From Annulohypoxylon bovei var. microspora (lineage: Eukaryota > Ascomycota > Sordariomycetes > Xylariales > Hypoxylaceae): DNA of 64,000 nt. Shown piece by piece: positions 1 to 12,216 of the stretch. Position numbers and translations under genes: made by a program. Within the stretch, counting starts at the first letter, position 1. Every line of letters begins with the position of its first letter. Under the pieces are notes generated by a model, which saw only the letters and a list, made by a program, of their open reading frames with translations, ran no database searches and was not told the origin of the DNA. The DNA lies in NCBI GenBank assembly GCA_022836615.1, contig MU405236.1:124001-188000 (forward strand). The letters run 5' to 3'.

Positions 1-1914
1 TTCGAAGTAATAACTTTAGTTTGAAAAAAAACACAAATAGAATTAAAGCGACTACATTCCCTTCAATAGAATATATGAATTATTTATATCAAGATGTTTA
101 TTTAATCGTGATTAACCCCCATGCGGAAGAATGGAAAGAAAAAAAAAGAATCCATGGAGCAGTATGAGGGAACGGATATTTAAACAACATAGGCGTGATG
201 TTTGCGAAATGCAACCCATAATGTTTCTTGTTTGAGGTAAGTAGGCATCTAGAATGATGCCATTAGCATACACGAACGAGAATTTCAAAAAGAAGAAAAA
301 GAAAACATACAACACCACGTATTCGCTGGTCGTCACCGACCCAACTACTGATGCGGCGGTATCAAGCTTATCTATGGGAGAGCGGACGGGATCCCGAGCT
401 TTCTAGATCCTATGGTCGTATGTGATAATTCGTTATCTTGTTAGAGCTTATATTATCCCCACTCAGGCAATTCGAGAAATCTCTTGAAGCAATCACATTT
501 TCTCCTTCTAGGTTATTCTTCATTTCCTCATCTCTTCCTTGCTCCATCCCATGATAGCTCGTAGCAAAGCTCACCCTTTCCATCCCACACTTCCCCATGC
601 TTAGAATACAAGAGAATCACATATCCTTAAGATATAATTAGGGGTTAAAACTATTTTCGCATCGCAATGCGAACGCATAATGTGACATTTTTACCCCTTT
701 TCGATTCCTATTAAGTTTGTCTTTATTGAATACATGCGTGTTATTGCATAACTATTCGATATATGAATTTCTATATACCTTAATCACATAATATCCTTTT
801 ACATTTCGGCTTTAATTAATATATATATATATATATATTATAGCAGTATATGTATATAAAGGGATTATGACTCGAGGTATGTTACCTTAATTATAAAATT
901 ATAATTGGTAAAAAGGAGTGGTATTCTATAACTTCTCTTAATATAAATATATTCGACTATTTGATATTATTGAAATTTGCGAATTGTAGGTAGGTATTCG
1001 ACTTTGTGGTGGTTACCCGAACAGCCCCCGGATAATGCATAGCAAGGTTCGCAGTGTATGAGGAGCTCAATGAGATTCTAAATTTCTGATTGCGTACATT
1101 AAGAAGTGCCATCTCTGGTCTACTTATGCCTAAAGAGATGCTTAAAGAGATGTCTAACGAAGTTGGGCATAGTAAGGAGAAGTCGCCGAGCGGTACCGAT
1201 ATTCCGGTTTCACGGCAAAAGGTCCGATGAATTCGAAACGCCACTACTTACATCCGGGGTCGCCGTCAATCCGGTCGGTGACGTCGAATAAAGAGCCTCA
1301 CGGCCCTTGAGATATAGATTAACAAAGGTATGTAAGTACGTCATCGGTACCAATCCAAATAAACATGTGTAGCCCTTTGTTGTGTTTGCTACTGTTTGAA
1401 CGTGGCAAACAATAGCACAAAGTCCTTGAAAGGGCACTTGGGTTTTCTTAGTAGCAATCATCGACGATCTCTTTGTGCCTTTAAATATAATTATTTAACT
1501 CTTAATATTAGAGTGACGTAATTTTGGGTGTACTACCTAGCTAGTGGTTTTCTTACTGTCAACTGCTTCACAATTAGAAAAATACTCTTAGTAGCATGGA
1601 TTTCGAGAGAATAGTAAAGTTAGAAGTTAATTAGAGGGTATAATGATTCTTGTGCATTGTTTGCAGTAAGATATCAGGATTGTGTCGATTATCAAGGTTA
1701 TCCCGTCACCTAGTCTAGGTCTATGTAGTCTTGGCCTGCTCAGCCAATATCTATCTAGGTAACCAGTTTACGATCAAAATTAAGAAGTCAAGGAAATAGG
1801 TCTAGATCTAAAGCCCCAGTAGCTTGAATTATACTGTGATATTCAAGCAACTAAAATTCTTGTCATATTCGACCAATTGGTATCATTTAGAAGCACTACC
1901 AGTCAATGGAACTC
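1..1914. other. AT-rich intergenic region at left edge
   Basis: No supportable gene is seen. Open frames here are short and have no recognisable motif. It includes a TA dinucleotide run at about 820-840 and a 12-bp doublet around 1130-1152 (CTTAAAGAGATG-like). The right part is the 3' flank of the sugar transporter, which ends at 1915 on the minus strand. Confidence 0.6.
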
Positions 1915-3846
1915 TTAATTTTCAAGCTCCTCGTGACTTCCAGACTCCTCCTCGCTCTTTTCACTAAGAGCCTTCTCTTGTACCACACCGGCAGGGCCAG
2001 AAGCTTGCGCGGCACCCCTTGCGGCAGTATCGATAAGTCCGTACTTGAGAGCTTCCTGCTCGACCTGCTCGGGGGTAAGTAGAGGCAACTCCTCCGCGGC
2101 GCGGACGTAAGAGATCTTCTCCACGAAACCCTTAGCGAAGATGATGTCAATCTCCTCAAGCGAACGCTTAGCGGTCTCGGGGTAGAAGAACCAGATGATG
2201 GGCAGGAAGCAGGCGTTCACAGCAGCGAAGAACAAGTACGTGCCCCAGCCGATGTTGGCGATCATGACTGGCGTCACCATGACGATGAGGACTATTGAAA
2301 ATTAGACATGAGTATTCCAAATTGAGAAAGGGAATAAAGAGGTGCCTTACAGTTGAATAGCCAGTTTGTGCATGTCGAAGTAGCGTTCGCCTTCGCGCGA
2401 GTCTTAATCGGGTTGATCTCAGCAGGGTACAACCACGGAAGCGGGAGCCAAGTCGCTCCAAAAGAGGCGATGTACGTCTATCGCGTGGTTAGCATTTCCT
2501 TTGTCAAGTAGTCGGGAAAGCCGATGTAGATAACTTACAAAGAGACCAACAGCTGCACCTTTGGCGGCTGTAGGTGTACCAGGAATGAGGCAAGAGAAGG
2601 TGATGACCATGGACAAGCATTGTCCGACGGTTCCCCAGAGGAAGAGCTTGCGTCGACCGACTCGCTCGATGATGAACCATGAGGTTGTAGCAAAGATAGC
2701 ATAGACGATCATGTTCACACCACCCATGAGTAGAGCCATGTTTTGGTCGCCGACAGTGATTTGCTTCTCGAACAGAATAGGGAAATAGTAAATGACTGCG
2801 TTACATCCACCGATTTGCTGCATCAATTGACTGCTAGAGCCAATCAACATACGTCGGAGATGCTGGGTCTTGCCTCCAGTAAGGAGTGCCTTGATCGGAG
2901 TACTCTTGCGAGTAGAGAAACCACTGGCGCGGATAGAGTCCAAGATGATATCTCGCTCCGTCGCAGTCTCTTCACTGCCCAACTCGTAGCCTCGCAGGGC
3001 CGAGATGACTCGCTCAGCATCCTCATACCGCTCATGAGTAAGAAGCCAACGCGGACTTTCAGGCAGGAAGATCATGGAAATGCACACCACCAAGCCGAAC
3101 AGAATCTGGAAGGCGATGGGGAAACGCCAAGAAAGGTCCTCACTGCCGTAGCTGCAGCCGTAGTCAATCCAGTACGCGATCACAGTACCGAATGCGATAA
3201 TACCGCCTTCGATACAGATGAGCAGACCTCGGTTGGACGTCTTACTACATTCGGCTACGATAATGTCAGTTCAGAAACTACTTGAAGTATCGTAGCATTT
3301 ATGGGTACACACCTTGATATGTTGGGATGGTAGAAGTGTTAATGCCGTTGCCTACGCCGGTGACTACTCTGCCGATGATAAATTGAGCGAGAGGCTGGTG
3401 ACCAGGGAATGCGGTGATCTGGATAAGGGTTCCGAGGATCATGACGAATCCTCCCAGCATCATTGCTTTCCGTCTACCTAACACGTCACCAACAGCGAGA
3501 ATGAACATGGCGCCAATAAGACAACCGATTTCGTAGATTGCAGTGACGAGACCTTGCATTGTCGCGTTGTTCTTTACTTCCACGAACATATTTGCGAAGT
3601 GATCAGAACCAATAATTCCGCTCATACTATAATTACATTAGCAACTTTCTACTTTGGAACATTTTGTGCCCACGACGGTGCCCAGAAAATGTGACAAGGC
3701 CGGAACTGGGTGCCGAGTTGGAGAACTGCAACTTACACTCCCTGGTCGTATCCGAACAGCAGGAAACCGGTGGTCGCAACCGTGCTGACGGCCATAGAGA
3801 GCGAATGGCCGGAAAGGCCCATATATGTCGGCGTTGACGATGCCAT
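1915..3846 (-). CDS. MFS sugar transporter (sugar porter family)
   Basis: Predicted plasma-membrane sugar/H+ symporter of the major facilitator superfamily. Five exons read 3846-3737, 3626-3313, 3254-2539, 2477-2351 and 2291-1915, giving 547 residues, the usual length for the family. The N-terminus contains GFLLFGYDQGVMSG, the standard first-helix signature of fungal sugar porters. GRVVTGVGNG, PESPRWL (about residues 206-212) and a C-terminal PETAKRSLEEID follow in the expected order. All four introns have GT-AG ends and restore frame exactly. The tail is acidic (Glu/Ser-rich) and cytosolic by family topology. The substrate cannot be read from sequence: STL1-like, hexose or oligosaccharide are all possible. 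Its promoter is the long interval to its right. Confidence 0.93.
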
Positions 3847-6384
3847 CTTGAATTGTGATCCGGGCGTGGTAAGACGGAGCCGGCGTGTGATTTTCAAGTG
3901 TCCACAATATGTGTGGGAGAAAGCAAGCGTTGATTAGATAACTCGGCGTAATGAGCGACAGAATTTCACCGACTCCGGATTTTCAATCTTGCACCAGACT
4001 GAAGGGTCGTGTGGGAGTTGTGGGAGAGAGATCTAAAGTCTGGAGAGTCTGGAGAGTCTGGAGAGTCTGGAGAGGCGGGACCGACCCTCATATAAGAATG
4101 GAGAAATCCTTGTTTGCAGCTGACAAAGGACGACATCGGGCTCGTGAGAATTGGAGACGGGTACACTTTTGTACGCAGATAACCGCGACACTCTGACACT
4201 CTGACCGGCTCACACAACTCTTCCTGGATCTCGAACCAAGCTTTCCTCCGGTGTGCCAACTGCGACTGTAACCCTGCAGGGCCCTGCATGCCTGTTAGAC
4301 AAGGCTAGTCCGCCTGTTGATCTTGCCGATCACTTAAAATTTCCATTTGCTGACATGCCTTCTGGCGGGGTACGTTCTTTTAGCATGTTACCAATCTATC
4401 GTGGTATGATAGCTAGAGGGATATGAGGTCATACGTCCAGTATTTCCTCGGCTCGGCCAAGGGGAGTATAATAAGACTTGGATTGGGCTGAGCTAACTGG
4501 TTAAGCTCAGGGGTCCCGCGGAATTAACCATGCGGGAAAGTGGAATGGCTTGCCTACGCATGGCGTTAGTGCAGATGTGGTCTCGTTGACGAAACAATCA
4601 ATCCAGTAAAACTCGCCGATAGCGTTCTGCGTCTGCACTCATGGATCCCGCATCACAAGCTATAGGTGTTAGTAGTTGGTAGCACCTACATATAGTTGGA
4701 AGTAAGGGACACGGCGTCGAAGATCTAATAAGCTTATACTACGTAACCTAGGTACCTAAACAACCAGACAACTTTTATTTAGTATCCATAAATGAAGAAA
4801 AAGTCCCGAGGCATACGATGGCGCAAATAATTTAAGACAAGACAAGACCCCTGATCGCTTGACGCTTGATGCTCGAATGGCTTTCCTCCATGTGCTGTAT
4901 GTAGGTACCTAGGCAGCTAGGTAGTATATTTCAAAGTTCTGTATTACTTAGGTAATATGTATTTCTATATACCCAAGGTAAAACCTGTAAGACATGGAAG
5001 TATTCGGGTTTCCTAGCTGGGTAGGACCGGCTATCTAATGTCTCACCCGTTCCCGACAATACCCTCGTACTTCGGGACTCCCTTCCCATCTACGCGGCAG
5101 CTGTGCGGGGATTAAGAGGCAGGCGTTCCCCCAACGGGCCGGGGCAACAACCCCCAAACCCCAAAGAGCTTCCTTCCTTCAACTCCCAGCTCGCCTCGAG
5201 CCGCTGACCCCGTTGCCCCGCTGAACGGCATATCGTGGGGCTCAAATATGGGTCATTTAGTGGAGGTTTATTTCCACTCCCCCCTTCCGCGACCCACTAT
5301 CGTCATTTAAAGACCCAATTGCACGGCCAGAGTTCGGTGAGATATTCCAAGGTCTTACCTCGTTGGAAAATGCATAGCCGAAAGATTTTCAATTGTAACA
5401 AACTAATTCAATGCCTATCACATATCACATGAGAACTGACAAGACCCAATCTCGAGTCCTGGTCGGGGCGATTTCGCAATCACACACGCAACACGCCGAC
5501 TTATCAACAGCCAATGAAGAACTCGTGAACGGTCAGAAAAAAATGAAATTGGTGGTAAGAAAAGTAAGAAAAAGTAAGAGAAGGATTCTGGATTCCCAAC
5601 GAGCTTCCCTCGTGGGTTTTAACTAGACTGGGTAATGTGTTTTTTTTTTATGTCATAAGAACACGAGCTCGCGCTTATTAGCCCGGAGTTTGTATTGTAA
5701 ATCAATGAGGCTGAATAATTATCCCAAGCTCGTGGATGGGTTGAGACCTCATGTCTCGGCCGATACCTTGCACTGGAACGTGGACATACATGTAGGTAAG
5801 GTACTATGTAAGGCCATGTTGGTCATCGTGCATCGCAGAAAAGCTATTTGCAGCTTTTCTTGTTTCTGGGAATAAATTGACAGAAAAAGGTTCGATCATA
5901 CTTAGGTAGGTAGTCCACATCCTTCAAATCCCAGAAACGTAAAAAACAGGCAAATCTTTTTTTCTCAGAGTATAAACTAACTTATAATGAACTAGGTAGT
6001 AGTGAGTGGACTCGGACATAGGTACCTACACTTTTTAATATTAAAAAAATGGACTTCTCCACGGGGTATTTTTCATTCCAACCCTTTATTTACGCGGAGG
6101 AGGGTATACCAATTATTCAAAACTTAACCGACCACTCTGACGGGACACCCCAATCCAACCCTCGTATACACGCTGACGCGTAGCAGAAGCAACATAGAAT
6201 TATTTAAACGCTTACAAAACGAAATATCAAGATATCACAAAATATTATACATAGTATAAATTCAATCCAATCACATGTTTATCGTGATGTGCCTATCTTG
6301 TTAACTATGAAGGAATGCATACTAGTACAGGTATGTCGTCATAACAAATGCACGTGGAGTTGGAATGGAGTTGGAACCATGTCC
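3847..6384. other. Intergenic region, promoter side of the sugar transporter
   Basis: 2.5 kb without a supportable gene, between the transporter start (3846) and the GH55 stop (6385). It contains a 9-bp tandem repeat at 4037-4074 and three TAGGTACCTA palindromes (4749, 4902, 6019). The transporter core promoter should lie in the right-hand neighbourhood of 3846. No clear TATA box was identified. Confidence 0.6.
4037..4074. repeat. 9-bp tandem repeat (AGTCTGGAG, about 4.1 copies)
   Basis: The unit AGTCTGGAG repeats perfectly four times from 4037 to 4072 with a partial fifth. It lies about 190-230 bp upstream of the sugar transporter start codon, so it sits in its 5' region. Confidence 0.9.
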
Positions 6385-9307
6385 TTATGGCGTGTAGCGA
6401 CCCACCAAGCCTCCCCACGAACCGGTGAAGTCTGGTTGGGTGTTGATGTTAGTTCCGTCCCCAAGGTGGAGCGTGGTCGTTGTACTTTTCGAGCACAAGC
6501 CATACGCCTTGAGATTTGTGGGCGTCTGGGAAATCCAATGCATAGTATCTATCACAATAGTAAGCAGCTGATCTATGCAGGAACTTGGGATTATTTTCAA
6601 CTCACTCTGACAATCTCCCGAGCACCCTTGGTATCCTGGACCGCTGAAAAACGCCCAAGACGCGGACGCGTAAGTGTAGATATTGGAGCCGCCTTGGACG
6701 AAGTTGGCAAAACCCACTGCAATAACGAGAGTCAGTAAGTCCTTCTTTACGAGAGAGTTTGGGAACCTCGAGTATATCTCGGGAGCAATAAGCAATAACT
6801 CTCTAGCCAGCTCGACTAGGAAGTTATCACTCTCAAAACAGGCAAAAAAAAAATTGGAAAAAGAAACATTCGATATGACATACTTCGGCACCGAGTGTCT
6901 CCGCCTCCACACCAGGAAAAATCTGGGTCTCCCCAGTTCTTCGTATCAGCTGTCCAAGGGGCCGGCACCGTCTGTTTCGTGTTGTCACCTTGGTCGTAGT
7001 TCGTCTCCGACTGGAGCATGCTGACCATGACATTGTCCGCATTCCGCAAGTTGAGCTGATACAACCACCAATGCTCGCTGCCCAAGGCGTGAAGCCACGT
7101 TCCTTTAGTAGACTCGACAAGAACACCACCTTTGGCAGCTATGTTGCAGCCGCCGCTCCCTTCCGTAAAGTGATCGGCAACCCAGTTCCAGACATTCTCG
7201 ATATAAACTGATGAGGTAGCCGCAAGATGGATGCCGACGAAAGCAGCTTGACACTCCTTGCTAGCATCGCCGCAAGCATTGCCGAGCGCAGACGCTCCAA
7301 GTGTGCCGCCGACGGTTACCAGAGAGTTCCACAACGCAACATCACCCGGCGCCGAGCCCGCGATATTGAACTGTAGAATGATGGCGCCGGGAAGGACATC
7401 AGAGACCGTAAACCGCATATCTTGAATCTGAGCAACGCCGACGTCACCGCTATTGCCGACGGACACAACAGCCTTCGGGTTCGATGCGTCCTTGAACTTG
7501 TCGCCGTTACCGGTAATAGTCGCCCACGCTTCCCCGACAATACGCGAGCCCTTCGGGATCAGTAGAGTATCGTCGACTCTATATTTGCCAAACGGGAAAT
7601 AGGCGATCTTGTTGTTGGTCGCCGCATACTGCAATACCTGGTTAAGCACCCCAGACTCGTCCTTAGTATTGTCGCCCAGGACAGTGTGACCACCGTTCTG
7701 GGACGAATCCTTGATGTTGATGAAGTCCGAGACAGGGTTTTTCGCAAAGTTAGGCGCAGGAGTTACGGGATATTTGCCATCCGGCGCCAGAGCAGTGGGT
7801 CGGTTCAACGGCGACGTTAGGGCAGCATAGATGGGATTGTTGCCTACGGTATTACCATAGGAATACGTTTCCACATGAGTCTGGGGGCCGAGGGCGGTGC
7901 TTCCTCGTACTTGGGCGACGTCGGAGTTGGTGTCCTTGGTCAAGTTTTCAATTAGAAATGATGGATAGCCTGCTATGAAGTCAGCAGAGTTGCACACCCC
8001 GATCCTTTCTAAAAAATCAAGTAGGACATCGACGGACGCGGACAACAAACAGACTCGCCCAGAGCCACATTTTGTCGTGCAAGTCGGTCCGGGTTGATTT
8101 CCTATAGTCATCGGGGACACAGTTTCTTACCTGATGTTACAAAGGTTACGCCAGCATTCTTAGATGTTGCGTCAATAAGCGCGATCCAAGGGGCTCCGCC
8201 GTCGTGTTGAACACCAGTACCAACAGTGTCAAACGTTGCGCCGATGATGCTGATGGTGTTTCCCCCGTTGATCAGCATACCGATGGTGTTTTGAAAGAAG
8301 TAGATTCCCTTATAGAGCGCTTGCTGATGCCCATTGTGCCAGATACCGTTCTATATCGGATTAGCGTTTTGGCCGTCGTGCTAGGAATGTTCAGGGCTTA
8401 TCTAAAGGCTTACCTGACCATGTTCGACGCGAACATCAGCAAGACCGAGAGTAGACCCTCGTCCAAGTTGGATACCCGTGTGTCCCTTACCGTTACTAGA
8501 CGGGGCCATAACAATTCTGACATTCTGTAGCTGGGCGGCCTGGGCCACACCCCACCAGAGCGCAGTAAATGCGGTGCCTATTACAAGTCAGAATACGGTT
8601 TATATACATGGCACAACTTTAAACCATCTTACCTCCTGAGATACTAGTGGTGTCAAGAATTATATTCTTTACTCCGACAGCAAAGGAAAGTTCTCCTGCG
8701 TCTCCGGTCGCGGGGTCCTGTCCTACGTTATACAATTAGGCGCAGTGGCCCAGAGTTCGAGATAGGGAAAACTCACCGGAAAGAAGTCTATCGCCCGAGA
8801 AACCGGCGGCAGCTTTGATCGTGGGTGGCTAGGTACCAATAATTAGCAAGCGTAGGGACGAGGCGATACTTATACTGACATTTATAGCATCACCCATCAG
8901 GATAGTGTCCGTGTTCATTTGAATTGTCTGGCTGACTTCGTACGTTCCAGGCGGTATATACACGACCTATTTGGATCTTAGCTAGGAATCGATAACATGG
9001 GTTGCGCGACTCATACTCTCGGCTGAGATGCCAACCATTCGCCATGTCGTTTTTGGCCGTTGCCCGCATCGTTGATGGCGTTCTGTATCCCGGCACCGTC
9101 ACCAGCGTTGACTGCCATGTACACCGGGTATGTGTCGGTCCCTAAGTCTGGCGCATAACCACGAGCCGAACCTGTGTGGTCCATATTGGCGTACCAGAAG
9201 CTGGTAGCCCGTTTCAGGAGGTTGTCGCCAGCTTCATTGTCTTTGGGGATTGCCGAGCACGACACTCTCCCCAGCAAGGCGGCTGCAAAAAGCCCGAATT
9301 TGACCAT
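6385..9307 (-). CDS. Secreted glycoside hydrolase family 55 exo-1,3-beta-glucanase
   Basis: Hydrolyses beta-1,3-glucan (laminarin, callose, fungal wall glucan) outside the cell. Eight exons: 9307-9017, 8966-8880, 8828-8777, 8722-8633, 8577-8414, 8350-8131, 7969-6884 and 6716-6385, giving 773 residues, the normal GH55 size. Residues 1 to about 18 form a hydrophobic signal peptide ending near SCSA. Family hallmarks include VYIPPGTYEVS in the first pectate-lyase-like domain, HTGIQLGRGSTLGLADVRVE, GYPSFLIENLTKD and FPFGKYRVDDTLLIP in the second domain, and WCGGGDTRCR near the end. Every splice junction keeps frame and joins family-conserved segments. The last intron (6717-6883) is unusually T-rich on the coding strand. 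Role could be nutrition, mycoparasitism or wall remodelling. Confidence 0.95.
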
Positions 9308-9395
9308 ATCGAATATCGAATATCCGTCAAAACATTAACCTGTGGCGAGACCCGGACAGTTGAATATGGTATTTACAGTGCAGGACTCTTGATGT

Positions 9396-9404
9396 TATAT
9401 ATAC
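9396..9404 (-). promoter_or_regulatory. Candidate TATA box of the GH55 gene
   Basis: TATATATAA on the minus strand lies about 90 bp upstream of the GH55 start codon at 9307. Spacing suits a fungal core promoter; this is inference from position only. Confidence 0.35.
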
Positions 9405-10962
9405 TTACCTTGGTAGGTATGCAAGGTAGCATCAGAATTGAGGCTGCTGACATGTCTAATTAGCTTAGGAGCTTGGGTTCATGCCTGCAAGTACCGTAGA
9501 GCTAGCTATGATGACGCCAGCAACATCGTGAGTCGCTACAGATGTACGATCTAACCATTTCAATTCTTCAGCGTGTTTGCTAGTGTGTCGGCCATATGAC
9601 ATTGGAAGTAAATCAGAACGGCTAGCAGATAGTGCATACATAAGATTACGGCAGTTGAAGCTGAGATATCTTCTCGGTAGTGGCTCTTACTGTATCATTC
9701 CTCCTGACGCAACGACTCTACGTTGGAACTCACAACCATCTCTCTACAACTTCTTCCCTCACAGCTTCCGCCATAGTCAGCGCACTTGGCAAGGCGGACA
9801 TATAAGGGTATTGTCAGCTTAAGTCATTCTAAAGATATTATATTGGCCCAAGGTGAATTAATAAGTTGTTTATTAAGCAGTCATTGTGGCGACGTGATGA
9901 AAATAGACTGTAGAATAGGCTACCTAACAGCCCAACAGCCTACCTAGGTACTGACCTCGGTAGCTTCAATGTTTAGAGCATCTCGCAAAAAAGTGTCCAG
10001 TCGGGCAAGTCGCATCAAAGTTGAAGGGGGCTCACTAGGTACGTTACTTGCATCCTACTAGTCTACCTAGTAAAGGCTACTGACTTTAGGGCCTCCTTGG
10101 CTGCTGCCACCTAATATTACCTCCACATCGTGGTTCCCAAAATAGAAGCAGACCTGCCTATTTCGGGGTGAATTGAAGACATCAGGGATTCAGGGTGGTT
10201 GTATTCTAGTAATTTCCGATTAGGATCTGACAGCGCTCCTATGTATGTTCGCAGCGCTCGGGCACCTAAGGATCACAAATGTTTTATCTAAACATCTACA
10301 TAGTATGATCCCGTAGTACATAGTTGATGTCGAAAAGCATGATGAATAAAACTTAGAATCATCTAATCAAGAAACAACAGGCACCTAATATATTTCCTTG
10401 GGATGATATTTTGACGCGTTAGTTGGCGAATTAATCGCGTCGATGCTTTTGTGGTACTATTCACTTAAGCGAATATTTTGTGTAACCCTAATTTGATTCT
10501 TTCTATGTACCTAGGTACCTAGCATTACAACTTAAAAGCACAACGTCCACAGGGAACCATATTGTTAGATTTTTACTAGTCATTTCGTTAATAGTATTTT
10601 ATTCATACTTCTCATAAACTCTAAGGATTGGTGTTTGCTAGATGGGTTGGTTAAAATCAATTTCAAAATGAGTCGCTTATTAATATCTATCTCGTCCATA
10701 TGCTTCTAATGCAGCACGTTTATTCGGTAATCGAACAATATAAATTAGTGAAATTTGCTGAGTAACAATAAAAAGCCTCCTTGTCGATCACTACAAGTCT
10801 CGGTTTTCGTATTACTTTTGAAAATCCACTTGTGATCGACAGAAAAAAAGTCATCAAGATTATTGGCAATATTCTTATTTTCTAATCCTCGGATTTCTTA
10901 CTCAGATTAGTGAACGAATACTTATTACACGTATTATTCATTATACGCATGATTCATGTATT

Positions 10963-11403
10963 AATACGGTATAACGATCCCTTATACGTGTTACGGAACG
11001 GATAAACCAATACGGCCCCATATTTATCGAGATTATTCATATATTACGTATATATTTCAACCCACCAGACCCTCGATCCCTAAAGCTCAGAAAAAAGACC
11101 TTATAGATTAATACCAAAATCAGCGTGGTTTTGCATCTGAATGAGCCGTTCTTTTATCCTTTTGATCTCTTCGTCTGAAAGGTTGAGAAACGATTCGGAT
11201 TTGGGTAATAAATTCTTAAATATTAAAACTTTAAAAGTAAATGAAGCAATAAAACACGATGTTTTGTTGATCACAATGGAAAATCAGGAGTTTGTTATGT
11301 ATGATAAATGCTTATACCTGTATAAGTGTATTTTACAGTGGGTATAATAGCATAATAAGGTATGTATGTATAAATGCGGTATAACGATCCAAAATACGTG
11401 TTA
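10963..11403. repeat. 31-bp imperfect direct repeat pair, 410 bp apart
   Basis: Copies at 10963-10993 and 11373-11403 share CGGTATAACGATCC followed by ATACGTGTTA, differing at about four positions. The block lies in AT-rich sequence. It may be the edges or internal repeats of a decayed element. No coding remnant was seen between the copies. Confidence 0.6.
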
Positions 11404-12216
11404 TTTCGTCCACTAACTCAGATATCGCGCGCACATGATATAGAATAGCGAAAGCGAGCCTTGTTTTCATCCCCATGTGTGCTTCGTGACCAGTTGTGGC
11501 AGAAAAGGGGCGGATAGGTAATGCTGCATTAGGTGCCAAGGTAAATAATCACGGCGTATCTTCGCCCGCTGGAGGTGTTTGACTCACGATATTCCTCGCA
11601 GGAACTGCCATATTACAACAAAAAAAAACCAAGGCGCACCTAGGTAATTTTACCAAGAACTTCCATAAGGGGGCTCACATCATCAAATCTCACCTCTATC
11701 GCTTATGAAAACTCTCTCCGCGTTCAGCCAAAGGTTTCCATCCATGACCTTGTACGGTACCTGAAGCTCGACAGGCTTACTTCTCTTTAGTATCTAGCAA
11801 TATACGCGTACCGGGGGATGTAGGAATAAGCATAAAATATCCTCAGCGCCTACTAAATTTCTGTAAATAAGTACGCGTCGTCTTCTCTCTAACGTCTCGA
11901 CTGGTGCGCAAGCCTGATGGCGTTCTTTGCTCGGACGTCGTGGTCAATCAGCTTCTACGGTCAAGTATCCCTCGTGCTCAGTACCTACCTACCTATACTT
12001 GCGTATTACAGGCACGTAACCCATCCGCATATATATCGGTAGTGTACCTAGGTACCTATTTAATTATTTGCAGACTCGCGCCGAGCTACAGCAGGCGCGT
12101 GGGAGATGGATTTTGAGGTAGGCATTAAGTACTTTAGCAGACATTCAAAATAATATCAATTCTTTGCATGGGAATTTCTTTGATTCAGAGTTGCAGTGGA
12201 GTTTTAACCATAATAT

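Larger units (their letters stand above)
9308..12216. other. Intergenic region, AT-rich, with degenerate repeats
   Basis: 2.9 kb without a supportable gene. The first 400 bp are the GH55 promoter side. From about 10.4 to 11.4 kb the base composition becomes strongly AT-rich and carries a 31-bp imperfect direct repeat (10963-10993 and 11373-11403) and an imperfect inverted pair TGTCGATCAC near 10785 and 10835. This may be a decayed mobile element. Palindromes TAGGTACCTA occur at 10512 and 12049. Confidence 0.55.

Noticed and set aside
957..1461. Short ORFs on both strands near the left edge
   Set aside because: Under 100 codons, overlapping on both strands, with no recognisable product.
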